Shown: positions 17,580 to 27,286, counted from the first letter of the stretch. The stretch is DNA of 64,000 bases from Lentibacillus siamensis (GCF_039522605.1 NZ_BAAADS010000010.1:38529-102528), one strand, 5' to 3'. The notes: a model not told the origin generated them from the sequence alone. A program made the numbers and translations.

Positions 17580-17852
17580 ATGAACAAAACAGACTTAGTA
17601 AATGCAGTTGCAGAAAAAAGTGAGCTTTCCAAGAAGGATGCTACAAAAGCTGTAGATGCAGTATTCGAATCTGTCATGGATTCACTTAAACAAGGTGAAA
17701 AAGTACAATTAATTGGATTTGGGAACTTTGAAGTACGTGAGCGTTCTGCCCGTAAAGGCCGAAATCCTCAGACAGGTGAAGAAATCAAAATTCCTGCAAG
17801 CAAAGTTCCTGCATTCAAACCAGGTAAAGCCCTAAAAGAAAGTGTTAAATAA
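17580..17852 (+). CDS. hbs: DNA-binding protein HU
   Basis: Major nucleoid protein, a homodimer that bends DNA without sequence specificity. The 90-residue protein begins MNKTDLVNAVAEKS and carries the flexible DNA-binding arm RNPQTGEEIKIPASKVPAFKPG at about residues 61-82. The ATG at 17580 follows GGGAGGAGGTGA. In B. subtilis mtrA-mtrB follow it; here the next gene is hepS. Confidence 0.97.
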   Translation: MNKTDLVNAVAEKSELSKKDATKAVDAVFESVMDSLKQGEKVQLIGFGNFEVRERSARKGRNPQTGEEIKIPASKVPAFKPGKALKESVK

Positions 17853-17868
17853 TCGTACATAGGGCGTT

Positions 17869-17897
17869 AAAGGGCACGTGTTAACGTGCCCTTTTTT
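17869..17897 (+). terminator. Terminator of hbs
   Basis: AAAGGGCACGT and ACGTGCCCTTT form a perfect stem with loop GTTA and six T. Confidence 0.95.
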
Positions 17898-18135
17898 CTT
17901 TGCATAATATATTTTTCTGCAACCATCACGATGGAGATATTCTCCGATGATTACTCAGAATACGGATTTGCGGTGAAATCAGAAGTAAGAGCAGTAAGCC
18001 ATGGAGGGAAGAGCAACAATTGTTTTAATTAAATTATTGGCTCCGTATGCCTCCAGCACCTTAGCTGCACTTCCGCTTTTGTTTTATTCAGCGATTTCTG
18101 ATTATATATTATAATTATGGAACACTTATAAAATG

Positions 18136-18144
18136 TGCTATAAT
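18136..18144 (+). promoter_or_regulatory. Extended -10 promoter of hepS-menG-hepT
   Basis: TGCTATAAT is a perfect extended -10. The -35 position (TTATGG at 18115) is weak. Apart from the hbs terminator, the gap 17853-18178 shows no gene; mtrA and mtrB, found here in B. subtilis, are missing. Confidence 0.6.
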
Positions 18145-18178
18145 GTCATTACTAATATGAATGTATGAAAGGGCACGG

Positions 18179-18985
18179 GTGGTTGGTTTGCAGACGTCCA
18201 ATAAGGAACTGAGAAATCTCAGGTCATTAATACACGAAAAGATGCAGCACACATATTTGGAAAAGTATGTAAATATACCGGAGATCGATGATAATAAGCT
18301 ATTCCTTTTAAAAGAAATTTTGGATGATACGAATTTAACCAGGTTTCAAAAAGACAATTATATTACTACGACGATGCTGGTTCAAATGGCCTTGGATACA
18401 CACGATCTGGTTCCACAGACCAATAGCTCTGTACAAACTGATACGGAAAGAAAAGCTAAACAATTATCAGTACTTGCTGGTGATTATTACAGTGGTTTAT
18501 ATTATTTGATTCTTTCGGGCATTGAAGACATTGAATTAGTTCATATGCTTGCAGCTGCGATAAAAGAAATAAATGAATGTAAAATGCAATTATATTATAA
18601 TAAAGAAACTTCATTACACGAATTTTTAACGATAATTAATAAAATTGATTCACTGTTGATTATGTATGTTGCGGAGTTTGTACAGGAAAAGGAAATAAGT
18701 TATATTACGGGCGGCTGGTTGCTCACGCAGAAGTTGCTGGAAGTGAAGCATAATTTGGAAATGGGTGATTCCCCATCATTATTCACATTCTGCTCAGGCA
18801 AATCAGATTTCGCTGATCAACTGACCAATTCGGAAGTGATCAACCGGTTAATCATGGATAATGTGGCCATTCTCAAAGACGCATTAAACAATTTTCCCGA
18901 TCGTCTGACATCACTAAAAGCGGATTTGATGAACAGGTTAAATGACCAATTAACCAGCTCAAGAATAATTGTGGAAGAAGGGTAA
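18179..18985 (+). CDS. hepS: Heptaprenyl diphosphate synthase component I
   Basis: Small, non-catalytic subunit of the two-component heptaprenyl diphosphate synthase that makes the menaquinone-7 side chain. The protein is alpha-helical without prenyltransferase aspartate motifs; IEDIELVHMLAAAIKEINECKMQLYY and the terminal region are family-like. Assignment rests on order: hepS-menG-hepT is conserved in bacilli. The start is uncertain: GTG 18179 has the best spacing from GAAAGG (268 residues); ATG 18161 (274) and TTG 18188 are alternatives. menG starts three bases after the stop. Confidence 0.82.
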   Translation: MVGLQTSNKELRNLRSLIHEKMQHTYLEKYVNIPEIDDNKLFLLKEILDDTNLTRFQKDNYITTTMLVQMALDTHDLVPQTNSSVQTDTERKAKQLSVLAGDYYSGLYYLILSGIEDIELVHMLAAAIKEINECKMQLYYNKETSLHEFLTIINKIDSLLIMYVAEFVQEKEISYITGGWLLTQKLLEVKHNLEMGDSPSLFTFCSGKSDFADQLTNSEVINRLIMDNVAILKDALNNFPDRLTSLKADLMNRLNDQLTSSRIIVEEG

Positions 18986-18988
18986 TCC

Positions 18989-19693
18989 ATGTATCAATCC
19001 AAAGAGGAACGCGTGCATCACGTTTTCGAAAAAATATACAATAATTACGATTCCATGAATTCAATTATATCGTTTAAACGGCATAAGGCATGGCGACGGG
19101 ATGTTATGAAGCGAATGCAGGTTGCACCGGGTTCATCTGCATTGGATGTTTGTTGCGGTACGGGGGATTGGTCATTTTCACTGGCTGAGGCAACTGGTAA
19201 GGAAGGCACGGTGATTGGAATTGACTTCAGTTCCAATATGCTGTCAGTAGCTCGTGAGAAAAACAATAACGCACAATATGAACATCTTTCATTTATTCAG
19301 GGTAATGCAATGAATCTGCCATATAATGATAATTCCTTTGATTACGTAACGATTGGCTTTGGGTTGCGAAATGTTCCCGATTATATGACTGTCCTGAAAG
19401 AAATGTACCGGGTCGTGAAACCGGGTGGGAAAGTGGTATGTCTGGAAACATCCCAGCCGACCATGTTCGGTTTTCGACAAGGTTATTATTTTTATTTTCG
19501 GTTCATTATGCCGCTCATTGGCAGATTGTTTGCCAAAAGCTACAAGGAATACGCATGGTTACATGAATCTGCCAAGAATTTTCCTGATAAAAAGAAATTG
19601 AAGGATATGTTTTTGGAAGCGGGATTCAGCCGGGTACAGGTGAAAAGCTATACTGGCGGAGTGGCAGCCATGCATATGGGTGAGAAGAAATAA
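18989..19693 (+). CDS. menG: Demethylmenaquinone methyltransferase
   Basis: SAM-dependent methylation of demethylmenaquinone, the last step of menaquinone synthesis. The 234-residue protein has the SAM-binding motif LDVCCGTGDW (residues 52-61), GIDFSSNML, and the UbiE/MenG signatures DYVTIGFGLRNVPD and RVVKPGGKVVCLETS. It lies between the two subunits that supply the prenyl tail. Called ubiE in older annotation. Confidence 0.96.
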   Translation: MYQSKEERVHHVFEKIYNNYDSMNSIISFKRHKAWRRDVMKRMQVAPGSSALDVCCGTGDWSFSLAEATGKEGTVIGIDFSSNMLSVAREKNNNAQYEHLSFIQGNAMNLPYNDNSFDYVTIGFGLRNVPDYMTVLKEMYRVVKPGGKVVCLETSQPTMFGFRQGYYFYFRFIMPLIGRLFAKSYKEYAWLHESAKNFPDKKKLKDMFLEAGFSRVQVKSYTGGVAAMHMGEKK

Positions 19694-19734
19694 ACGCAAC
19701 GATTAGCGGGAACTCAATGTAAAAGGTGACGTGC

Positions 19735-20706
19735 ATGAAACTAAGTAAAACATATGGATATTTAAAAAAAGAACTGGATACAATTGAACATGCATTAAAC
19801 AATGCAATTCAAGCCGATCATACTGTGCTACGGGAAGCATCTTTACAATTGCTTCAGGCAGGGGGAAAACGCATTCGCCCTGTTTTTGTCTTGTTATGCG
19901 GTCAGTTGGGGGATTACAATCTGGACCGGGTAAAAACGGTTGCGGTCTCTCTTGAACTGATACACATGGCGACGCTAGTGCACGATGATGTAATCGACGA
20001 TGCTTCATTGCGCAGAGGAAAATCCACCACAAAACAGTTATACGGAAATCGGGTTGCCATGTATACAGGGGATTATATACTGGCCCGTGCATTGGAAAAT
20101 ATCACAACCATTCCCGATGTCAATGCTCATCAGGAATTATCCAAAACAATCGTCCAGGTTGTAGTCGGTGAGATTGAGCAAATTAAAGATAAATTTGACT
20201 GGGACCAGAATCTCCGTGATTATTTGCGAAGAATAAGACGAAAAACTGCACTGCTTATAGCAACAAGCTGTAAGTTGGGTGCTATCGTTTCGGGGCTTTC
20301 GGAAACGGAACAAAAAAAGCTGTATCAGTATGGCTATTATATAGGGATGTCCTATCAAATTATTGATGATATTCTGGATTTTACCTCTTCAGCAAATGAA
20401 TTGGGTAAGCCTGCCGGAAATGATCTGCTTCAGGGTAATATAACACTGCCTGTCTTATTTGCAATGCAGGATCCGGCATTTAAGAAGTTGCTCATGGAAA
20501 CATTTGAGTCACCTGAAACAGTGACAGATGATGAAATGTCCAACGTAATTAAAAAACTGAAAACAACAGATGCGATCGAAAAATCGTATCAAATCAGCGA
20601 TCACTATTTGAATAAAGCGCTATATGCTTTAAGCAGTATTCAGAATCATAAAGCCAAACAGACACTTGTAAACATTGCCAAATATATAGGCAAAAGGCGT
20701 TCCTAG
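19735..20706 (+). CDS. hepT: Heptaprenyl diphosphate synthase component II
   Basis: Catalytic subunit of heptaprenyl diphosphate synthase; condenses isopentenyl diphosphate onto farnesyl diphosphate for menaquinone-7. Starting at ATG 19735 after AAAGGTGA it has 323 residues. Both aspartate-rich motifs are present, DDVID at residues 84-88 and DDILD at 211-215, with GGKRIRP at 43-49. It completes the hepS-menG-hepT operon. Confidence 0.95.
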   Translation: MKLSKTYGYLKKELDTIEHALNNAIQADHTVLREASLQLLQAGGKRIRPVFVLLCGQLGDYNLDRVKTVAVSLELIHMATLVHDDVIDDASLRRGKSTTKQLYGNRVAMYTGDYILARALENITTIPDVNAHQELSKTIVQVVVGEIEQIKDKFDWDQNLRDYLRRIRRKTALLIATSCKLGAIVSGLSETEQKKLYQYGYYIGMSYQIIDDILDFTSSANELGKPAGNDLLQGNITLPVLFAMQDPAFKKLLMETFESPETVTDDEMSNVIKKLKTTDAIEKSYQISDHYLNKALYALSSIQNHKAKQTLVNIAKYIGKRRS

Positions 20707-20781
20707 ATTCATTGTTATTTACCACGAAGTTTGATAAACTTTTAAACGGTTGTGAAAATACATACTAAACGAGGTGCTAAT

Positions 20782-21228
20782 ATGGAAAAAACATTTTTGA
20801 TGGTAAAACCAGATGGCGTTCAACGCAATTTGGTAGGGGAGATTGTAAATCGATTTGAACGTAAAGGATTTAAACTGGCCGGGGCAAAACTGATGCAAAT
20901 CACGGATGAACTGGCCGAAAATCACTACGGTGAACATAAAGAACGTCCTTTCTTTGGTGAGCTGGTCAGTTTCATTACGTCCGGACCGGTATTTGCAATG
21001 GTTTGGGAAGGTGAGAACGTGATCACTACCGCCAGAGATATGATGGGAAAAACAAATCCGCTTGAAGCTGCAGCCGGAACAATCCGCGGCGATTACGGCA
21101 TTACAGTTGGTAAGAATGTCATTCACGGTTCTGATTCACCAGAAAGTGCTGAACGCGAAATTGGCCTTTTCTTTAATGAAAATGACATTTTATCCTATTC
21201 AAAACAAGATAGTGAATGGATCTACTAA
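20782..21228 (+). CDS. ndk: Nucleoside diphosphate kinase
   Basis: Transfers the gamma phosphate between nucleoside di- and triphosphates through a phosphohistidine. The 148-residue protein starts MEKTFLMVKPDGV (K9) and has the active-site motif NVIHGSDSPESAEREI with H115. ATG 20782 follows GAGGTG; an upstream in-frame start at 20752 has no ribosome binding site. It is followed by its own terminator. cheR, which follows ndk in B. subtilis, is absent. Confidence 0.97.
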   Translation: MEKTFLMVKPDGVQRNLVGEIVNRFERKGFKLAGAKLMQITDELAENHYGEHKERPFFGELVSFITSGPVFAMVWEGENVITTARDMMGKTNPLEAAAGTIRGDYGITVGKNVIHGSDSPESAEREIGLFFNENDILSYSKQDSEWIY

Positions 21229-21234
21229 TTATGA

Positions 21235-21264
21235 AAAAACCTCCGTATTTGTACGGAGGTTTTT
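21235..21264 (+). terminator. Terminator of ndk
   Basis: AAAACCTCCGTA and TACGGAGGTTTT form a perfect stem with loop TTTG and a T tail. Confidence 0.95.
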
Positions 21265-21433
21265 GTGTCTCCAAACGAAACTCCTATTTTTATGCCAATT
21301 AAATCAGCCCCAGCATAATACTTCGGCAAACATTTTAATTCAATTCGGATTTTTTTAGCGAAACCACTTTTATCTCAGCATCGTATTTTTATGCAAAATA
21401 ATGATGTTTTTTTCACAAAAGTAAAAACAAATA

Positions 21434-21442
21434 TGATATAGT
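21434..21442 (+). promoter_or_regulatory. Extended -10 promoter of the aromatic operon
   Basis: TGATATAGT lies 33 bases before aroC; TTCACA 19 bases upstream is a possible but widely spaced -35. No attenuator-like hairpin is seen in the short leader. Confidence 0.45.
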
Positions 21443-21474
21443 AATATGAAAATCCTGAAAAGGAGGATCTCATT

Positions 21475-22641
21475 ATGCGCTACTTAACTGCAGGTGAATC
21501 ACATGGAAAACAACTTACAACAATTATCGAAGGTCTTCCTGCCCGGATGCCGCTTACCATTGATGACATCAATCAATCATTGCTTCGCAGGCAAAAAGGA
21601 CATGGCAGAGGCAAACGAATGCAAATTGAAAAGGATTTGGCCGAAGTAACAAGTGGAGTTAGGCACGGATATACGCTTGGCTCTCCTGTTACGCTCGTCA
21701 TTCATAATGATGATTTTAAGCATTGGAAAGATATCATGGGGGAAGCATCGCTGGAAGAGGATAAAAAAATCAGACGCACTGTCTCCAGACCAAGACCAGG
21801 GCACGCTGACTTAAATGGTGCATTAAAGTATGGCCACCGTGATATGCGGAATGTACTGGAACGTTCTTCAGCCCGCGAAACTGCTGCAAGGGTAGCAGCC
21901 GGAGCTGTTGCTAAAACATTGTTGAAGCAACTTGGGATTGAAATTTCAGGATACGTAAAGGAAATTGCCGGAATTGTCGCGGAAGATTCCCCTTCACTTA
22001 CTATGAAGGAAAGGCAGGATATGTCGGAATCATCTCCGGTTCGAACGTTGGATAAGCAAGTGGAGCAACCAATGATGGATGCAATCGACAAAGCAAAAAA
22101 AGATGGCGATTCAATCGGTGGGGTTGTGGAAGTATGTGTGGAAGGGATGCCTGCCGGAGTCGGATCCTATGTCCATTATGATCGAAAACTGGATTCCCGC
22201 ATTGCCGGCAGTGTTGTCAGCATAAATGCTTTTAAGGGAGTGGAATTCGGTCTCGGTTTTGAAGCAGCACGACGAAATGGAAGTCAGGTTCATGATGAAA
22301 TTGCCTGGAGTGAAGAAAAAGGTTATTACCGGAAAACGAATCGTCTGGGTGGATTCGAAGGTGGCATGACAACCGGAATGCCAATCGTTGTTAAAGGTGT
22401 TATGAAACCTATTCCAACACTGTATAAGCCACTGCAAAGTGTTGATATTGATTCCAAGGAAGCTTTCAATGCCAGTATTGAACGATCTGATTCATGTGCT
22501 GTACCAGCGGCTTCAGTTGTGATGGAACATGTTGTGGCATTTGAAATTGCAAAAGCTGTTTTGGAACAATTTCCATTTGATCAGTTTCCGAATCTTGCAG
22601 AAGCCATCAATGATTACCGCGAAGAAATAAGGTGCTTTTAG
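21475..22641 (+). CDS. aroC: Chorismate synthase
   Basis: Converts 5-enolpyruvylshikimate 3-phosphate to chorismate using reduced FMN. The 388-residue protein has the N-terminal signature YLTAGESHGK, the central RPGHADLNGALKYGHRD and RSSARETAARVAAG, and the C-terminal SCAVPAASVVMEH region. The ATG follows AAGGAGG. Called aroF in B. subtilis. It heads the aroC-aroB-hisC-tyrA-aroA operon; aroB starts directly after its stop. Confidence 0.97.
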   Translation: MRYLTAGESHGKQLTTIIEGLPARMPLTIDDINQSLLRRQKGHGRGKRMQIEKDLAEVTSGVRHGYTLGSPVTLVIHNDDFKHWKDIMGEASLEEDKKIRRTVSRPRPGHADLNGALKYGHRDMRNVLERSSARETAARVAAGAVAKTLLKQLGIEISGYVKEIAGIVAEDSPSLTMKERQDMSESSPVRTLDKQVEQPMMDAIDKAKKDGDSIGGVVEVCVEGMPAGVGSYVHYDRKLDSRIAGSVVSINAFKGVEFGLGFEAARRNGSQVHDEIAWSEEKGYYRKTNRLGGFEGGMTTGMPIVVKGVMKPIPTLYKPLQSVDIDSKEAFNASIERSDSCAVPAASVVMEHVVAFEIAKAVLEQFPFDQFPNLAEAINDYREEIRCF

Positions 22642-23718
22642 GTGAATGTAACCAGAATAAACGCTTCTTCAAAAACGTATTATGTTTATGTTGGCGAAGG
22701 TCTCAGAACAAAGGTTGAGGAATTTTTACCGAAAACATATTCTTCCATTTTAATCGTTACGGATAATCTGGTGGCTGGCCACTACCTGGAAGACATTGAA
22801 CATAATTTTGACAATGAACGTGTTTATACGGCAATTATTGAGAATGGAGAAGAGTCGAAATCAATTGAAATGTTTCATCAACTTCAAACGAAAGCAATTG
22901 ATTGCGGACTGGATAGAAAATCATTAATTGTAGCGCTGGGCGGCGGTGTTGTTGGTGATTTGGCAGGGTTTGTTGCAGCAACATATATGCGTGGTATCGA
23001 TTTTATTCAAATGCCTACGACCATCCTGGCACACGACAGTAGTGTGGGCGGGAAAGTGGCAATCAATCATGAAAAAGGGAAAAACTTAATCGGAAATTTC
23101 TATTCACCTGCAGCGGTGATTTATGATGTCGATACACTGAAATCGTTAAACCAAAAAGAGTTCAGGTCCGGATATGCGGAATTGGTCAAAGAAGCCTTGA
23201 TTGCTGACGGGACATTTTTCAACACACTGATGTCCGTTAACTTGTCTGATTTAAACAATACAACCATTGCGGATCATATCAATCAAGGAATAACAATAAA
23301 AGCAGAGGTAGTTGAAGCAGACGAGAGAGAAGCTGGAATACGAAAATATTTGAATTTTGGTCATACATTCGGGCATGCATTGGAGGCATTGCAAGGCTAT
23401 CATGGCTTCTCACATGGTGAGGCAGTAGCAGTCGGACTGCTTTTTGCATTTCAGGTTAGTGAGGAAACATTTTCTATCAGGTTGCCATTTGAACGATTGT
23501 TTTCCTGGCTCCGATCAAATGGTTATCCATTACAACTACCGGAATTGGATTCAAAGCACATGTTAAGTAAAATGAAACTTGATAAAAAAACAGAAGGCAA
23601 AAAAGTTCAAATGGTGCTTTTACAGTCAATTGCCCAGCCGATAACGGTTGAAATCAGCGATGATGATCTATTGAGGCATATTGAATTATTTAAGAAAACA
23701 TTATCAGGCAGATTTTAA
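22642..23718 (+). CDS. aroB: 3-dehydroquinate synthase
   Basis: Second enzyme of the shikimate pathway; NAD- and metal-dependent ring closure of DAHP. The 358-residue protein starts at GTG immediately after the aroC stop, with AAGGTG in front. The NAD-binding motif LGGGVVGDLAGFVAA, PTTILAHDSSVGGKVAINHEKGKN and the metal-ligand region NFGHTFGHALE are clear. In B. subtilis aroH and the trp genes come next; here hisC does. Confidence 0.96.
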   Translation: MNVTRINASSKTYYVYVGEGLRTKVEEFLPKTYSSILIVTDNLVAGHYLEDIEHNFDNERVYTAIIENGEESKSIEMFHQLQTKAIDCGLDRKSLIVALGGGVVGDLAGFVAATYMRGIDFIQMPTTILAHDSSVGGKVAINHEKGKNLIGNFYSPAAVIYDVDTLKSLNQKEFRSGYAELVKEALIADGTFFNTLMSVNLSDLNNTTIADHINQGITIKAEVVEADEREAGIRKYLNFGHTFGHALEALQGYHGFSHGEAVAVGLLFAFQVSEETFSIRLPFERLFSWLRSNGYPLQLPELDSKHMLSKMKLDKKTEGKKVQMVLLQSIAQPITVEISDDDLLRHIELFKKTLSGRF

Positions 23719-23741
23719 GTAAAGGACAGGTGAGGACTGGG

Positions 23742-24845
23742 ATGGATACTAAACAAATTATAAATGAGTTAACACCATATAAACCGGGCAAGCAAATTCA
23801 TGAGGTCAAGGAAATGTATGGATTGGACCGCATCGTAAAACTGGCGTCAAATGAAAATCCATTCGGTTATACAAAAAAACTTGATAATCTGAACGCATTT
23901 TCACCATCCTTTGAGGTTTATCCAGATGGATATACAGCAGAATTACGAAGTGCCTTGGCAAAAAGATTAAATGTTGATGAAAGTCAGCTTGTTTTTGGAA
24001 ATGGATCTGATGAAATTGTCCAGTCTATCTGTCGTGCATTTCTGTATCCGGGAGTCAATACTGTTATGGCGGTACCGACATTTCCTCAATATAAGCATAA
24101 CGCGCGCATCGAGGGAGCGGATGTTAGGGAAGTGCCGGTTGTAAATGGCTACCACGATCTGCAGGGAATGCTTGATGCTATTGATGAGGAGACAAATGTG
24201 GTTTGGCTGTGTTCACCGAATAATCCAACCGGCTGTGCCATCCCTCATGACGATTTCTATAACTTTCTGGATCAATGTCCGGATGATGTGCTTGTAGTAC
24301 TGGATGAAGCTTATTATGAATATTTGGATGAAAAGAAAGACCTTGATACAGTGGAAAATTTGCCGCAATACAAGAATCTGATTGTACTGAGAACCTTTTC
24401 AAAAGCATATGGGCTGGCAGGTTTGCGAATTGGGTACGGAATTGGAAACCCGGATTTGGTTGCAAAACTGGATGTTGTCAGAGGACCGTTCAATACATCA
24501 TCCATTGCACAAAAAGCTGCTTTAATTGCTATGGAAGATGATACGTTTATCGCTGACAGTGTTTCTCGAAATAAAAAGATCAAAAAAGAGTTTCAACAAT
24601 TTCTGGACACCATTGATTGGCAATATTATGAGTCAGAAACTAATTTTTTATTTATTTCCACACCGATAAACAGTAATGATGTGTTCCAATACATTCTGAA
24701 GCAAGGCTTTATTGTTCGTCCGCTCGAAGGTCTTGGGTGTCCGAATGCAATCCGGGTCACAATTGGCAAAGAATCGGATATGAAAGAATTACAGTCCATT
24801 ATTTTACAGTTGAACAACAAAGTAATCGAGGCGAATCGATCTTGA
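23742..24845 (+). CDS. hisC: Histidinol-phosphate aminotransferase
   Basis: PLP-dependent class I/II aminotransferase for histidine synthesis; in bacilli the same enzyme also serves tyrosine and phenylalanine transamination, which explains its place among aro genes. The 367-residue protein has LASNENPFG (residues 34-42), CSPNNPTG (157-164), DEAYYEY (188-194) and the PLP lysine in TFSKAYG (K221). ATG 23742 follows AGGTGAGG; GTG 23730 is a weaker alternative. The stop overlaps the tyrA start. Confidence 0.95.
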   Translation: MDTKQIINELTPYKPGKQIHEVKEMYGLDRIVKLASNENPFGYTKKLDNLNAFSPSFEVYPDGYTAELRSALAKRLNVDESQLVFGNGSDEIVQSICRAFLYPGVNTVMAVPTFPQYKHNARIEGADVREVPVVNGYHDLQGMLDAIDEETNVVWLCSPNNPTGCAIPHDDFYNFLDQCPDDVLVVLDEAYYEYLDEKKDLDTVENLPQYKNLIVLRTFSKAYGLAGLRIGYGIGNPDLVAKLDVVRGPFNTSSIAQKAALIAMEDDTFIADSVSRNKKIKKEFQQFLDTIDWQYYESETNFLFISTPINSNDVFQYILKQGFIVRPLEGLGCPNAIRVTIGKESDMKELQSIILQLNNKVIEANRS

Positions 24846-25942
24846 AACGAACAATATTCATCATTGGCCTGGGTCTGATTGGTGGTTCTCTGGCCAAAAG
24901 TCTTAAAAACGACAGCAATAATTATATAATAGGATTCGATTCGGATATGCGAAGCGTTGAGCTTGCTCGGAACAACAATTTTATCGATGCTTCCTGTGAG
25001 GATATTACGGTGTCTGCACAGGAGGCCGATATCATTATTTTGGGTACACCTATCAGTGAAACCATCACAATTCTTGGAAAGCTGAACAAGGTATCGTACG
25101 ATCATGAAGTAATTGTGACGGATGTTTCCTCGGTTAAAACACCTGTAATGAACAAAGCCAAGATGATTACGAATAAAAATATCAACTTTATTGGCGGTCA
25201 TCCGATGGCAGGATCCCACAAACGGGGAATAACCGCAGCGAAGGAACATCTGTTCGAAAATGCCATTTATGTACTAAGTCCGGCAGAGAGTTGCCGTTCA
25301 CATTTTGTTGACGAGTTAGAAGAAGTGCTCCGTACCGTAAAAAGTAATTTTATTGTTTTGCCGGCCGAAGATCATGACGAGATGACGGGTGTAATTTCGC
25401 ATTTTCCGCATTTAATTGCATCTTCCCTGGTTCATCAGGCAAGAAAATGGCAGCACACACATGCATATATTCCAAAACTTGCTGCAGGAGGCTTTCGTGA
25501 TATTACAAGAATTGCCTCAAGCAATCCGGATTTATGGCAAGATATTTTTTACCATAACCGAAGTAAAATGTCACAGTTATTGGGTGACTGGATAGCAGAA
25601 ATGAACGAATTAAAAGATTTAATTGATTATAACAACCGGCATGAATTGACTGCCTATTTAAGACAGGCAAAAGAATACCGGGACGGGCTTGGCACCTCGA
25701 AAAAAGGTGCTATTCCGGCATTTTATGATTTGTACGTCGATATCCGTGACCAACCTGGAGCAATTTCATCGGTTGCCAATATACTGGCATCAGCAGAGGT
25801 TAGCATCAAAAATCTGCAAATACTAGAGATACGTGAAGGTATAACAGGTGTATTGCGGTTAAGTGTGCCATCAAAGGACGAACAGCAGAAAAGCCGGATT
25901 GTTTTGGAGAAAAGCGGATATGAACTTATGCTTGCAGAATAA
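24842..25942 (+). CDS. tyrA: Prephenate dehydrogenase
   Basis: Oxidative decarboxylation of prephenate to 4-hydroxyphenylpyruvate for tyrosine. It starts at TTG 24842, overlapping the hisC stop (TTGA), giving 366 residues. The NAD motif GLGLIGGSLAKS is at residues 9-20, GGHPMAGSHKRG near 120, and a C-terminal ACT domain (PGAISSVANILASAEVSIKN) probably binds tyrosine for feedback. An ATG at 24737 would overlap hisC by 36 codons and is rejected. Confidence 0.95.
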   Translation: MKRTIFIIGLGLIGGSLAKSLKNDSNNYIIGFDSDMRSVELARNNNFIDASCEDITVSAQEADIIILGTPISETITILGKLNKVSYDHEVIVTDVSSVKTPVMNKAKMITNKNINFIGGHPMAGSHKRGITAAKEHLFENAIYVLSPAESCRSHFVDELEEVLRTVKSNFIVLPAEDHDEMTGVISHFPHLIASSLVHQARKWQHTHAYIPKLAAGGFRDITRIASSNPDLWQDIFYHNRSKMSQLLGDWIAEMNELKDLIDYNNRHELTAYLRQAKEYRDGLGTSKKGAIPAFYDLYVDIRDQPGAISSVANILASAEVSIKNLQILEIREGITGVLRLSVPSKDEQQKSRIVLEKSGYELMLAE

Positions 25943-25969
25943 AAGTATCCAATGAAGGAAGTGAAACTA

Positions 25970-27259
25970 TTGACCGAAATAAAGCTGAAGCCATTTCAAA
26001 AGCCATTAACCGGAGAAGTGGAAGTACCGGGAGATAAATCGATTTCTCATCGTGCTGTAATCCTAGGATCATTGGCAAAAGGCACAACAAACATTACTAA
26101 TTTCCTGAATGGAGAGGATTGTCGCAGGACAATTGACGCTTTTCGGAAACTGGGTGTCACGATTGAACAGGAAGGTACAAGTGTCACCATACATAGTGAT
26201 GGAAAAGAAAAATTAACCGAAGCAAAACAGCCCATATATTTTGGAAATTCAGGAACAACGGCACGGTTGATGCTAGGAGTGTTAGCGGGATTACCTTTTT
26301 TTACGACGGCATATGGTGATCCGTCTTTAACGATCAGACCAATGGATCGGGTTGTTCAACCGATGCGCCTTATGGGAGCTTCCATTACGGGCCGTGAAAA
26401 AGGAAGTTATCTGCCAACGGCCATTAACGGAGGAAACCTTAAGGGAATATCGTATACACTTCCCGTTAAAAGTGCACAGGTGAAATCTGCGGTTTTATTG
26501 GCAGGGTTATTTGCTGAAGATGTTACCGAAGTCATAGAGCATGCAGCTACGCGTAATCATTCTGAAAATATGCTGGAAGCGTTCGGAGCAGATATCGTGA
26601 TAAAGGATAATGCAATTCGTATAACCAATCAATCATTGTCTGCGGCAAATGTTTATGTTCCCGGGGATATTTCGTCGGCAGCATTTCTTTTGGCATCTGC
26701 AGCCATCGTTCCCGGGAGCAGCATATCGATTAATAATGTTGGCCTGAATAAGACACGTACAGGCATTATTGATGTTCTGCTGGAAATGGGTGCAAATCTG
26801 AACATTTCAAATAAAAAAAGTATAAGTGGTGAATTAATCGGCGACATCACGGTCACACAAGAAGATCTGAAAGGTATCGTGATCGAAGGCGCTATGATTC
26901 CCAGATTGATTGACGAAATTCCTGTCATCGCTCTTCTTGCAACACAGGCTGAAGGGGATACAGTAATTCGTGATGCAAAAGAACTCAGACTGAAGGAAAC
27001 GGATCGGATTGAAGCAATTGCGTCAAACTTAACCAAGCTCGGTGCCAATGTTGAAACAACAGAAGATGGCATGGTTATCCACGGCAAAACTTCCATTACT
27101 GGCGGAAAAGTGGTATCATACGATGATCACAGGATTGCCATGATGCTTGCTGTTGCCTCACTTATTGCCGATGATGCTATAATCATTGATGACATTTCAT
27201 CCATAGCCATTTCATATCCTGATTTTTTCAAACATCTGGATACACTGAAGACACCTTAA
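25970..27259 (+). CDS. aroA: 3-phosphoshikimate 1-carboxyvinyltransferase (EPSP synthase)
   Basis: Adds enolpyruvate to shikimate 3-phosphate; the target of glyphosate. The 429-residue protein from TTG 25970 (spaced six bases after AAGGAAGTGA) shows VPGDKSISHRAVI, FGNSGTTARLM, TLPVKSAQVKSAVLLAG, LIDEIPVIA, RLKETDRI and YDDHRIAM, the full EPSP synthase set. ATG 25952 would lie in front of this ribosome binding site. Called aroE in B. subtilis. It ends the aromatic operon. Confidence 0.96.
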   Translation: MTEIKLKPFQKPLTGEVEVPGDKSISHRAVILGSLAKGTTNITNFLNGEDCRRTIDAFRKLGVTIEQEGTSVTIHSDGKEKLTEAKQPIYFGNSGTTARLMLGVLAGLPFFTTAYGDPSLTIRPMDRVVQPMRLMGASITGREKGSYLPTAINGGNLKGISYTLPVKSAQVKSAVLLAGLFAEDVTEVIEHAATRNHSENMLEAFGADIVIKDNAIRITNQSLSAANVYVPGDISSAAFLLASAAIVPGSSISINNVGLNKTRTGIIDVLLEMGANLNISNKKSISGELIGDITVTQEDLKGIVIEGAMIPRLIDEIPVIALLATQAEGDTVIRDAKELRLKETDRIEAIASNLTKLGANVETTEDGMVIHGKTSITGGKVVSYDDHRIAMMLAVASLIADDAIIIDDISSIAISYPDFFKHLDTLKTP

Positions 27260-27286
27260 AGAATCTGCATAAAGGCAGATTCTTTT
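27258..27286 (+). terminator. Terminator of the aromatic operon
   Basis: AAAGAATCTGC pairs with GCAGATTCTTT over loop ATAAAG; it begins at the aroA stop codon. Confidence 0.9.

Noticed and set aside
24737..24841. N-terminal extension of tyrA from ATG 24737
   Set aside because: It would overlap hisC by 105 bases and precede the conserved Rossmann start; TTG 24842 fits the family.
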